NCBI GenBank assembly: GCA_023435705.1
Contig: JAEYRH010000006.1
Location: 124,001 to 188,000, forward strand
From: Bacillota bacterium
GTDB lineage: Bacteria; Bacillota; Clostridia; Christensenellales; UMGS416
DNA length: 64,000 nt
Direction: 5' to 3'
Position numbers and translations under genes: made by a program. The notes beneath the pieces are model-generated. The model worked only from the letters and a program-made list of their open reading frames with translations. It was not told the origin of the DNA and did not search any database. Within the stretch, counting starts at the first letter, position 1; the number at the start of each line of letters is the position of its first letter. Positions 17,222 through 24,097 of the stretch are shown in pieces.

Positions 17222-17251
17222 ATTATAGAGCCATCGGGCGGAAAGTGTCAA
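17222..17251 (-). promoter_or_regulatory. Promoter of nifJ
   Basis: Minus-strand TTGACA (17251-17246), 18-base spacer, TATAAT (17227-17222). Both hexamers match consensus; the leader is about 85 bases. Confidence 0.87.
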
Positions 17252-17346
17252 GGAATTGGGGTTCAAGTGAAGTAAAACTGTGCGATCGACCAAATGGGTT
17301 GTGGGATTGATTCGTTCGCGACAGTCATCTGAATGAGTCGTCCAGC

Positions 17347-17391
17347 ATAAAACCTCCCATCATGCTTTATCCGCATATTAGGAGGTTTTAT
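17347..17391 (-). terminator. Terminator of the SPFH-TM2 operon
   Basis: Perfect 11-bp arms ATAAAACCTCC (17347-17357) / GGAGGTTTTAT (17381-17391). The 23-base loop holds an inner ATGC / GCAT pair. It lies 30 bases after the TM2 gene stop and is nearly symmetric, so it may act both ways. Confidence 0.7.
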
Positions 17392-17421
17392 AAGCGTTAA
17401 TGCCAGTATTCGCGGGGTTTA

Positions 17422-17829
17422 TCAGCAGTACCCTCCGTGCCTTGCAGCAAACTTTGCGTCATCGGTGGCCAGATACACAATGCCCTCGATCAGCCCCACA
17501 ATGGCGGGAACATAGGTCCAGCAAAACAGCAGGTAGAGGATGCCCAGACCCCATTTGCCCAGATAAAAGTGATGCACACCAATCCCGCCAAGGAAAATCG
17601 CCAGCAGCCCTGCTGCCACCTTGCTCTTGCGCGGCACCAGCGGCCTGGGTGGGGGAGGTGGTGTCTGCTGCACATAAACCACTTGTTGTGGCGGTGGTGG
17701 GTTGTAGCGGGGCGGAGCCGGCGGTTGTGGCTGCGCCTGCTGCACCAGTACGGCGTTGCAGTATTTGCATTGGCGCAACCCGGCATCCAGCGGTGCGCCG
17801 CATTGTGGGCAATTGGTCAATCCTGCCAT
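17422..17829 (-). CDS. Zinc-ribbon TM2 domain protein
   Basis: A 135-residue membrane protein. The N-terminal zinc ribbon is CPQCGAPLDAGLRQCKYC (two CxxC knuckles, residues 7-24); then comes a Pro/Gln-rich linker, then a TM2 domain of two membrane helices (AAGLLAIFLGGIGVHHFYLG and WGLGILYLLFCWTYVPAIVG) with the family GxxGxHxFYLG signature. The function of TM2 proteins in bacteria is unclear. The start lies 12 bases after the SPFH gene stop, with TGGAG before it, so the two are an operon and both carry zinc ribbons. Confidence 0.9.
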   Translation of the reverse strand: MAGLTNCPQCGAPLDAGLRQCKYCNAVLVQQAQPQPPAPPRYNPPPPQQVVYVQQTPPPPPRPLVPRKSKVAAGLLAIFLGGIGVHHFYLGKWGLGILYLLFCWTYVPAIVGLIEGIVYLATDDAKFAARHGGYC

Positions 17830-17841
17830 GTCGCACTCCAG

Positions 17842-18924
17842 TTACTTGATTTCCGCGCCGCACTTGTGGCAAAACTTCTGGCCACTGCCCACCACGCACT
17901 GGCACTTGGGGCAGGAGCGTTCGGCTTCCGCCTTCTTGCCGCACTCGTGGCAGAAGCTGGCCCCGGCAATCAGATCCTTGCCGCAGCCGCTGCACTTCAC
18001 GGTGATGGAAGCCCCACTGCTTGGGGTGGTATCCAAAGAGGTGGCAGATATGATGCTGTTCATGCTGCGGGTCACGCCGGGCATCGCGGCCATGCCCACG
18101 CCAAAGCCAAGACCCGCACCCATAAAGCCGCCGGCGTTTCCTTCGTTTCCGGCCATCGTTTCCATCACGTCAAAGGAGCGCTTGGAGGAATAGCGCCGGT
18201 CGCCCATCAGTTCGAATGCCGCCTTGTCCTTCAATACGTTGTTGATGGCATCAAAATCCTCATCAGGGAAGTTGATGGAGGCCACGAAGAAGTTGACCAC
18301 ATCCAGGCCGAACTTGCCAAACTCCTTGTCCAACTCCTGCTTGGCGTATTCGGAAAAGACATCCAATTTTGCGGAGATCTCCAGCGCGGAAATGTCCTTG
18401 TTGATGATGGCGTCGGCGATGATTGTCTTGATCTTGGTATTCATCATGCCCTTGAAGAAGTCCATCACCCGGTCATAGGAGACCACAGCGCCGCTGCCCA
18501 TTGTGCCGATCAATTCAAACAAGAACAGGCGGTATTTGGAGACCCTAAGGCCGATCTGGCCGAAGCCCCGCACCCGGAGCTTGATGAAGTATTTGGGGTC
18601 GATCACCTGGATCGGGTCCACTGTGCCCCAGTTCAGGTCAAGCATGGCTGCGGTGTTGATGTAATACACCTCGGCTGAAAAAGGTGTCTGGCCGCCGAAG
18701 GGGATGTTCACAAACGCTTTGAGGATCGGCAGGTTGTTGGTGAAAAGTGTGTATGTGCCCGGTGTGAAGCAATCGCAGGCCTTACCGCCTTTCACGAAGA
18801 TTGCGACCTGGCCTTCGCCCACGATCAGCTGCGACAGCGTGACAAACTGTTCGCCGGGGTATTTATAAACCAGCCAATGCCTGCCCGGCAGTCCGTCAAA
18901 CTTAATGCGATCAATGATTGCCAT
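17842..18924 (-). CDS. SPFH/Band-7 domain protein with C-terminal zinc ribbons
   Basis: A 360-residue SPFH-domain protein of the YdjI/'virion core protein-like' group. The N-terminal part (about residues 20-230) carries the SPFH fold, including VKGGKACDCFTPGTYTLFTNNLP and a coiled FSEYAKQELDKEFGKFGLDV segment; a Gly/Met-rich linker follows (about 265-295). Two C-terminal zinc ribbons end it: CSGCGKDLIAGASFCHECG and CPKCQCVVGSGQKFCHKCG. It has no membrane helix. ATG at 18924 (AAAGGA 10 bases upstream) is preferred over a GTG at 18933. First gene of a two-gene operon; likely a membrane-associated scaffold. Confidence 0.88.
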   Translation of the reverse strand: MAIIDRIKFDGLPGRHWLVYKYPGEQFVTLSQLIVGEGQVAIFVKGGKACDCFTPGTYTLFTNNLPILKAFVNIPFGGQTPFSAEVYYINTAAMLDLNWGTVDPIQVIDPKYFIKLRVRGFGQIGLRVSKYRLFLFELIGTMGSGAVVSYDRVMDFFKGMMNTKIKTIIADAIINKDISALEISAKLDVFSEYAKQELDKEFGKFGLDVVNFFVASINFPDEDFDAINNVLKDKAAFELMGDRRYSSKRSFDVMETMAGNEGNAGGFMGAGLGFGVGMAAMPGVTRSMNSIISATSLDTTPSSGASITVKCSGCGKDLIAGASFCHECGKKAEAERSCPKCQCVVGSGQKFCHKCGAEIK

Positions 18925-19097
18925 GGCGCACACATCCTTTATTCACTTATGCTAAATCATATGAGTTGTATTATTTTGATTTGTTTTATGACAGCCAAAG
19001 AATAGCATAGTGGGCAGATTTTTTCAATCATTCGCAATTACTTTTGATTGCTGAATATGGCAATTTATCACCAGTTTTCCTTATACACAAAACGGAC

Positions 19098-19125
19098 TTG
19101 TTCGCTGGATGATACATGTTATAAT
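19098..19125 (+). promoter_or_regulatory. Promoter of the DUF5050-like lipoprotein gene
   Basis: TTGTTC (19098-19103), 16-base spacer, TATAAT (19120-19125), 32 bases before the start codon. Confidence 0.6.
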
Positions 19126-19157
19126 TCCAATAGTTGGATATGCAGGGGGTGCCTGTC

Positions 19158-20552
19158 ATGAAACAACCCATTTCCATTCTTGCCGCTGTTTTGATGATCC
19201 TTAGCCTTGCTGCCTGCGGTGCTCCCGTTGCTCAGACAGCGCCGAAGGCCACGCCATCCATCGAGCCCATGACCACCGCCACGCCGGCAACTGTGCCAAC
19301 GCCAGAGCCTACGCTCACGCCAGAACAAACGATAGAGGCAGCAACCACCGCCGAAGAATTGGACGGGCTGATGCAGCAGCATTACAAAGCCGGGGAGTAT
19401 GACCTGGCACTGCTGGCAGCGGACAAGCTTTTGGCGCTCAATACCGCTGATAATGACACCCACCGCCTGCGGGCGGAGATCTGGATCGAGAAGCTGAAAA
19501 AGGATTACATGAGTTTTAACGCCGCCGTGGCTGACAGCGTGGCCAAGGCCGGTGACCCCGTCACCTACAAAGACGATGTGGCCAGGATGTATGGTGAGGC
19601 TGGGCTGGATCTGGTGATGCCCTTTGTGCCGGATTACAAATCACCAGACGAAATCAACACCACCGGCAACAGCAGGATAAACGCGGCTAGCGGGGTCTGG
19701 CAGAAGGACCTGTGGATGGCGTATAATGGGTTATTTGCCGTGCAGGGCGAATGGGTGTATTTTTCAGACGCCAGCCACAATTTCGCCCTGTCCAAGATGC
19801 GCACCGGCGGCAAGGACATTCGTAATGTCTGCTCGGATGGCGCGATCAACATCAACGTGATCGGCGATTGGATCTATTATGTCAACATCAATGACAAATA
19901 CTCAGTCTACAAAATCTGCACTGACGGCAGCAAGAGAGAAAAGGTGTGCGGCGATAAATCCGCCAATCTGTGCGTGGCGGGAGACTGGATTTTCTATTGC
20001 AGTCTGAATGACAACAATACCATCTATAAAGTGAAGAGCGATGGCAGTGTGCGGCAAAAGCTCGGCGCACAGGCGGACTTCCTGTATCTGGAGGAAGACT
20101 GGCTGTATTTTTCTCCGCCAGGCAACAAGGGCTTTTTCAGAATGCGGCTGGACGGCAGCGGGCAACAAGCCCTGATCAAAGGCAAATGGCTGGCCCATGC
20201 GCAGATTCGTGATGGTTGGATTTATTACCTGACCGACGTGAAGGGCATGGTTGTCATGAAAACGCCGTTGAAAGGCGGCAAGGAGGTGGAAGTGCTGCGG
20301 TATGACGGAAAGATCAACACTGTGGCGATCGTGGGTGACCGATTGATCCTCTGCGTACGTGACAAAGACGGTAATGAACCCATACTGGCATATAATCTAG
20401 AATCAATGAAACTGGTGCTGCAGATCAAAAATGCGGGCACTGAGGCCATCTGTGTGGATGGAGATCACAATGTGTATTTTTATAACGGGTTTGAGAGCAA
20501 CGCTCTTTATCGCATCGACTGGCAGAAGGGCGTGGGAATCAAGTTGCAGTGA
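19158..20552 (+). CDS. DUF5050-like beta-propeller lipoprotein
   Basis: A 464-residue exported lipoprotein. The signal ends in the lipobox LSLAAC with Cys20 as lipidation site. A Thr/Pro-rich stalk follows (about residues 30-60), then a small helical tetratricopeptide-like region (HYKAGEYDLALLAADKLLALN) and from about residue 165 repeated WIYYvN..d...Yki..DGs..... units (WVYFSDASHNFALSKMRTGG, WIYYVNINDKYSVYKICTDG, WIFYCSLNDNNTIYKVKSDG, WLYFSPPGNKGFFRMRLDGS). These are typical of DUF5050 propellers found in Firmicute surface proteins. Role unknown, probably extracellular binding. The start at 19158 follows AGGGGGTG. Confidence 0.85.
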   Translation: MKQPISILAAVLMILSLAACGAPVAQTAPKATPSIEPMTTATPATVPTPEPTLTPEQTIEAATTAEELDGLMQQHYKAGEYDLALLAADKLLALNTADNDTHRLRAEIWIEKLKKDYMSFNAAVADSVAKAGDPVTYKDDVARMYGEAGLDLVMPFVPDYKSPDEINTTGNSRINAASGVWQKDLWMAYNGLFAVQGEWVYFSDASHNFALSKMRTGGKDIRNVCSDGAININVIGDWIYYVNINDKYSVYKICTDGSKREKVCGDKSANLCVAGDWIFYCSLNDNNTIYKVKSDGSVRQKLGAQADFLYLEEDWLYFSPPGNKGFFRMRLDGSGQQALIKGKWLAHAQIRDGWIYYLTDVKGMVVMKTPLKGGKEVEVLRYDGKINTVAIVGDRLILCVRDKDGNEPILAYNLESMKLVLQIKNAGTEAICVDGDHNVYFYNGFESNALYRIDWQKGVGIKLQ

Positions 20553-20580
20553 CTGTGGCATGGTTTGTTTCAAAAGTATC

Positions 20581-20606
20581 GGGTGCAGGTCTTAACCCCT
20601 GCACCC
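20581..20606. terminator. Terminator hairpin between convergent genes
   Basis: 9-bp stem GGGTGCAGG (20581-20589) / CCTGCACCC (20598-20606). The loop contains the stop codon (20592-20594) of the opposing ferritin-like gene. T-runs are weak on both sides. Confidence 0.6.
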
Positions 20607-21146
20607 GTTTCTCGCATACAAATAGTTATAGAGGCTGCCGTGCCGGATTTCATCGGTGATGATACCGGTCAGGATATTAATCAGTTGCCTGTCCTGCAGC
20701 GCAAACAGGATCTGCCTGTATTTCCGCACAGCATTCTGTTCGCCCCGGATTGCTTTTGCAATGCCGTCACAGTAGGTGGCCGGTGCTTCAAAGGGCACTG
20801 CCTGCGGCGGCGGCAGTGTTTGCCCGGTCAGCTGGTAGTAGACATACCGGAACAATTCAAAATGGCTGATCTCGTCGTCACGGATGCCGGTGATGATCCC
20901 CCGGTCCTCCTGAGAAGGCGCGTTGTCAATTAAGTATTGGTAAAACATGCGGTCCTCTGTTTCTCCGGCCACTGCCTCCTGGATGAGCCGTAGCGCGTGA
21001 GGCACGTTTTGCGGATAAGTATACTGCTCAAGGCCTGGGGTTGCCTGCGCCTGAACCGGATGGTAACTTGCCGGCGCGTATTGCGGCTGGCTTGCGTACG
21101 GTTGAAAGTATTGTGACTGATACCACTTTTCAAAACAATCGTGCAT
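20592..21146 (-). CDS. Ferritin-like domain protein, possibly spore-associated
   Basis: A 184-residue protein with a Tyr/Pro/Gln-rich N-terminus (residues about 10-45) and a four-helix ferritin-like domain. Metal-type ligands appear in pairs: EAVAGETEDRMFYQYL, IRDDEISHFELFRYVYY, IRGEQNAVRKYRQILF and IITDEIRHGSLYNYLY, i.e. E...ExxH repeated twice. Similar YQxxxxP-tailed ferritin-like proteins occur in spore-forming Clostridia, but a coat role is only an inference. The start at 21146 follows AGGGGGC; the frame is open to 21188 without a binding site. Monocistronic. Confidence 0.8.
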   Translation of the reverse strand: MHDCFEKWYQSQYFQPYASQPQYAPASYHPVQAQATPGLEQYTYPQNVPHALRLIQEAVAGETEDRMFYQYLIDNAPSQEDRGIITGIRDDEISHFELFRYVYYQLTGQTLPPPQAVPFEAPATYCDGIAKAIRGEQNAVRKYRQILFALQDRQLINILTGIITDEIRHGSLYNYLYARNGCRG

Positions 21147-21244
21147 TGGAACGCCCCCTGTTATCATGGCATAATTCAGCATATGCACATCCAGAGGGCG
21201 TTGTTCTGTTTTGGTTGTTGGGGCATCAGTGTGTTTGGTTGGGC

Positions 21245-22681
21245 TTAATCTCCGGCTTCCTCAAAACTGTTGTTTTGGGTTGCCAATGCTGCAGCGTGCA
21301 GTTCGTATTTTGCCTGTGCATCCAGTTTTTTCAACTCAATCATCAGGAAGATACCGGTAAGCACAGCCGAAGCGCCGTCTGCAATTGCACCGGACATGAA
21401 AACGCCATTCATACCAAAAAAATGGGGTAGGATCAACACCATCGGCAGCAGGATCAATACCTGCCGCGATTGGGTGAGCACAAAGGAGTACCCGGCTTTG
21501 CCTACCGACTGGAAGTAGTTGGCGCTGATTACTTGGAAGCCCACGAGCGGCAGCGCCGCCAGATACATTCGAATTGCCTTTGGGCCCAGCTGTATCAGCC
21601 CCTCATTTTGCGCGCCGAAGAGCAGCACCACTTGCTCGGCTCCCAGCATCAGCAAAGCCCAGAATGCAGTCATCAGGCATACGGCAATGGCGATGGATTG
21701 CAGCAGCAGCCGCCGTACGCGTTGATAGTGCCTGGCACCATAATTGAAGCCCATGATGGGCTGAGCCCCCTGGTTGATGCCGAATATGGGCATTAGCAGC
21801 ACCGATGACACGGCGTTCACCACACTGAGCGCAGATGTTGCAACAACGCCATACGGTGCCAGCGAGTTGTTCAGCATAATCTGCACAAAGGCCATTGCCA
21901 GCTGTAGCGAGCCCGGAGAAATACCAATGGAGGCGATCCTGCCGATCGCGCCCCAGTCGGGCTTGAGATGCTTCAAATGGATGGAAAGCGGCATGCGCTT
22001 TCGCAGGAAATAGAGCAGCGTGAATAGCATGGAGCAGGTCTGAGCCACCACTGTGGCCCAGGCTGATCCTGTAACACCCCAGTGAAACACAAACAGGAAA
22101 AGCGGAGCCAGCACAATGTTTACCGCCACACCAAGGATTTGAGATGCCATCGAGACCGTCGTGTAACCCTGTGCCAGCACAAACCGGCTCAGGCAGAAGC
22201 CCACTGTGTTGATCGTTGTGCCGACGAGCATCACAGTGAGGTATTGCTCGGCATAGGGCAATGCATCTATTGCTTCGCCAGACGCACCGAACAGCTGAAG
22301 GACCGGCGTGCGGAACAAGATGAAAAGCACCGTCAGCGCGAAAGCCATCGCGGCACCCATCACCAGACCATTGCCGATGTATTGCTCGGCTTTGTCACGC
22401 TCGCCCCGGCCCAGGCTCAGGGAAATGTTGGCACCCGCTCCGGCTCCGGCAAACATTGCCACGGCGAATACGATGGTGGTAACGGGCATTGCGATGTTGA
22501 TGCCGGCCATGCCAAGCTCACCGATGCCGGCCAGGTGGCCCACGAAAATTCGGTCGATCAGCACATAGAGCGCATTCACGAGCATGCCGATGATCGTGGG
22601 GATGGAGTATTTCACGATGAGGCCGAATGTTGGGGCAGAGGCGAACTCCTCCGACTTGTCTGCTCTGTGCGGCGATGCCAT
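21245..22681 (-). CDS. MATE family efflux transporter
   Basis: A 478-residue, twelve-helix multidrug/toxin exporter of the MATE family (DinF/NorM-like). Internal symmetry is evident: IPTIIGMLVNALYVLIDRIF with GHLAGIGELGMAGINIAMPV in the N-half, and GATSALSVVNAVSSV-like VATSALSVVNAVSSVLLMPI with GINQGAQPIMGFNYGA in the C-half. It exchanges cationic compounds against Na+ or H+. ATG at 22681 has CGGAGG 6 bases upstream; the frame is open to 22711. The gene diverges from the T-box unit and has a good promoter with a palindrome at its start site. Confidence 0.92.
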   Translation of the reverse strand: MASPHRADKSEEFASAPTFGLIVKYSIPTIIGMLVNALYVLIDRIFVGHLAGIGELGMAGINIAMPVTTIVFAVAMFAGAGAGANISLSLGRGERDKAEQYIGNGLVMGAAMAFALTVLFILFRTPVLQLFGASGEAIDALPYAEQYLTVMLVGTTINTVGFCLSRFVLAQGYTTVSMASQILGVAVNIVLAPLFLFVFHWGVTGSAWATVVAQTCSMLFTLLYFLRKRMPLSIHLKHLKPDWGAIGRIASIGISPGSLQLAMAFVQIMLNNSLAPYGVVATSALSVVNAVSSVLLMPIFGINQGAQPIMGFNYGARHYQRVRRLLLQSIAIAVCLMTAFWALLMLGAEQVVLLFGAQNEGLIQLGPKAIRMYLAALPLVGFQVISANYFQSVGKAGYSFVLTQSRQVLILLPMVLILPHFFGMNGVFMSGAIADGASAVLTGIFLMIELKKLDAQAKYELHAAALATQNNSFEEAGD

Positions 22682-22704
22682 GGTCGTCCTCCGAATTTCT
22701 GCCC

Positions 22705-22718
22705 TCCGCATATGCGGA
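22705..22718. promoter_or_regulatory. Putative operator of the MATE gene
   Basis: Perfect 14-bp palindrome TCCGCATATGCGGA, just downstream of the predicted transcription start. A second dyad, TTCGCG-N5-CGCGAA, lies upstream of the -35 at 22780-22796. Confidence 0.5.
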
Positions 22719-22728
22719 AAACGTTGTT

Positions 22729-22757
22729 ATTATATTGGCTCGAAACTTGTCAGTCAA
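22729..22757 (-). promoter_or_regulatory. Promoter of the MATE gene
   Basis: Minus-strand TTGACT (22757-22752), 17-base spacer, TATAAT (22734-22729). Confidence 0.8.
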
Positions 22758-22854
22758 TGCGGAAGGGCGGCGGATTGAGTTCGCGAATTGCGCGAATCAC
22801 TAAGTAGTCTCTTTCGGTGTGTGCAGAAATTCCGTGAGGAACCATGCTTTCCGC

Positions 22855-22883
22855 TTTACAACCCTGGGGAGGTTGAGTATAAT
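22855..22883 (+). promoter_or_regulatory. Promoter of the T-box leader
   Basis: TTTACA (22855-22860), 17-base spacer, TATAAT (22878-22883). Transcription should start near 22890. Confidence 0.82.
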
Positions 22884-22889
22884 ACTATA

Positions 22890-23141
22890 AATAGGAAAAT
22901 GCGATGACGAAGCCGCGCCCATGGTGCATGGCCAAGCGAGCCGGGGTCTGGTGCAAGCCCGGCGCCCGCTGAGCCGTGGGACAATCCCTTCCGAGCGCTC
23001 CGCCGAACTGATAGTAGGCGCAAGCGGCAGCCCGCCGTTATAAGGGCGGCGCATGAAAGTGCGCATGAGTGCGCGAGCAATCGCGAATTTGGGTGGTACC
23101 GCGGAAACCTTCCGTCCCTGTGTGGGATGGAAGGTTTTTTT
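22890..23141 (+). ncRNA. T-box riboswitch leader, probable Ile (AUC) specifier
   Basis: The conserved T-box AATTTGGGTGGTACCGCG is at 23086-23103. Stem I begins near 22902 (GATGACGAAG): CCCATGG (22918-22924) pairs with CCGTGGG (22974-22980), and the distal arm is GCCGGG / CCCGGC (22939-22961). The 3' side of the specifier loop reads ACAATCCC, placing AUC (22984-22986) as the specifier codon for isoleucine. The terminator is AAACCTTCC (23105-23113) / GGAAGGTTT (23129-23137) plus seven T. Uncharged tRNA-Ile should favour the antiterminator. It precedes a GNAT gene and ileS. Confidence 0.93.
23105..23141 (+). terminator. Regulated terminator of the T-box
   Basis: 9-bp stem with an inner GTCCC / GGGAT extension and T-run 23135-23141. 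Its 5' arm lies directly after the T-box sequence that forms the competing antiterminator. Confidence 0.9.
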
Positions 23142-23164
23142 GTTTTGTGAGAGAAGGTGACGAT

Positions 23165-23971
23165 ATGTTAGTCCCGTTTCAAGCAGAGTCGCTGGATAGC
23201 AAGCGGTTTCAGCGCGACGAGGTGCGCTTCAACCTGCTGCATACCATCGCCGGAGGCGAGCTGGCGGTGGGGCTGCAAGCGGAAGACGGCGGGGCCATTG
23301 CCCTTGCCAGCCCAGGCAGAAGCATGTGGCTGTGGGTGGAGGAATCCAAAGGGGATGCCTTTGCTGCTGCTGTGATTACGGAACTGGCCGAACAATTGAA
23401 AGACTCCAGGTTGCCGGGCATTTCTTCCACGCCGGAGCATGCAAAGCTCTTTTTGGAGCAGTATTGCCCAAGGAGCGGTGCCAGGGCTGGGAACCGCATG
23501 CGCTTGATGGCCTATGCCTGCCCTGTTGTGAATACACCCACCGGGGTCTCCGGCGAATGGAGGCAGGCGCAGGAATCGCATGCTGAAACGGTTGCCGACT
23601 TCCTCTGCGGCTTTAACATGGATTGCTTCCATGCGGAAACGAACCGCGAAGATGCTCTTGCCGGTGCCAACGGCATGATCTCAAGCGGGCACCTGTTAGT
23701 TTGGGAAACCAATGGAAAGACTGTGTGCATGGGCGGCGCCTTCCGCCGATTCCCCCGCCAAGCGAAGCTCGGCCCGGTCTATACACCGCCGGAGGAGCGA
23801 AACAAGGGCTATGCCGCAGCACTTGTGGCGGCGATCAGCCAACAGGTGCTGGGTGAGGGGCTCACCCCAATCCTATATGCCGATGCGGACTATCCTGCGT
23901 CAAACAAAGCATACCAAAACGTTGGGTATCTGGCCGCCGGTTTGGTGGAGGAGATTGGGTTTGTATATTGA
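23165..23971 (+). CDS. GNAT family N-acetyltransferase under T-box control
   Basis: A 268-residue protein. The C-terminal half (about 140-268) is a GNAT acetyltransferase domain: ETNGKTVCMGGAFRRF (beta strands), then the acetyl-CoA loop VYTPPEERNKGYAAALVAAIS, and LYADADYPASNKAYQNVGY. The N-terminal half (MLVPFQAESLDSKRFQRDE...) resembles the extra domain of two-part GNAT proteins and has no clear function. The start at 23165 follows AAGGTGA. It is the first gene after the T-box, with ileS 126 bases further, so it is expected to be induced by isoleucine starvation. Its substrate is unknown. Confidence 0.85.
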   Translation: MLVPFQAESLDSKRFQRDEVRFNLLHTIAGGELAVGLQAEDGGAIALASPGRSMWLWVEESKGDAFAAAVITELAEQLKDSRLPGISSTPEHAKLFLEQYCPRSGARAGNRMRLMAYACPVVNTPTGVSGEWRQAQESHAETVADFLCGFNMDCFHAETNREDALAGANGMISSGHLLVWETNGKTVCMGGAFRRFPRQAKLGPVYTPPEERNKGYAAALVAAISQQVLGEGLTPILYADADYPASNKAYQNVGYLAAGLVEEIGFVY

Positions 23972-23993
23972 TGTATCCCAATCTTCCAACCAG

Positions 23994-24019
23994 TAGGGGC
24001 CGGGCTCTGTCCCGGCCCG
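23994..24019. repeat. Repeat family C, copy 3 (with right half-copy after it)
   Basis: TAG then stem GGGCCGGG / CCCGGCCC around CTCTGT. A degenerate right half (CTCTGTCCCGGTCCGCG) follows at about 24028-24045, between the GNAT gene and ileS. Confidence 0.85.
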
Positions 24020-24097
24020 CGTCAAAGGCTCTGTCCCGGTCCGCGCTCAAGGTTACATAGATCAATCAATGTTATCATCGATATCAGGAGGTCACCC

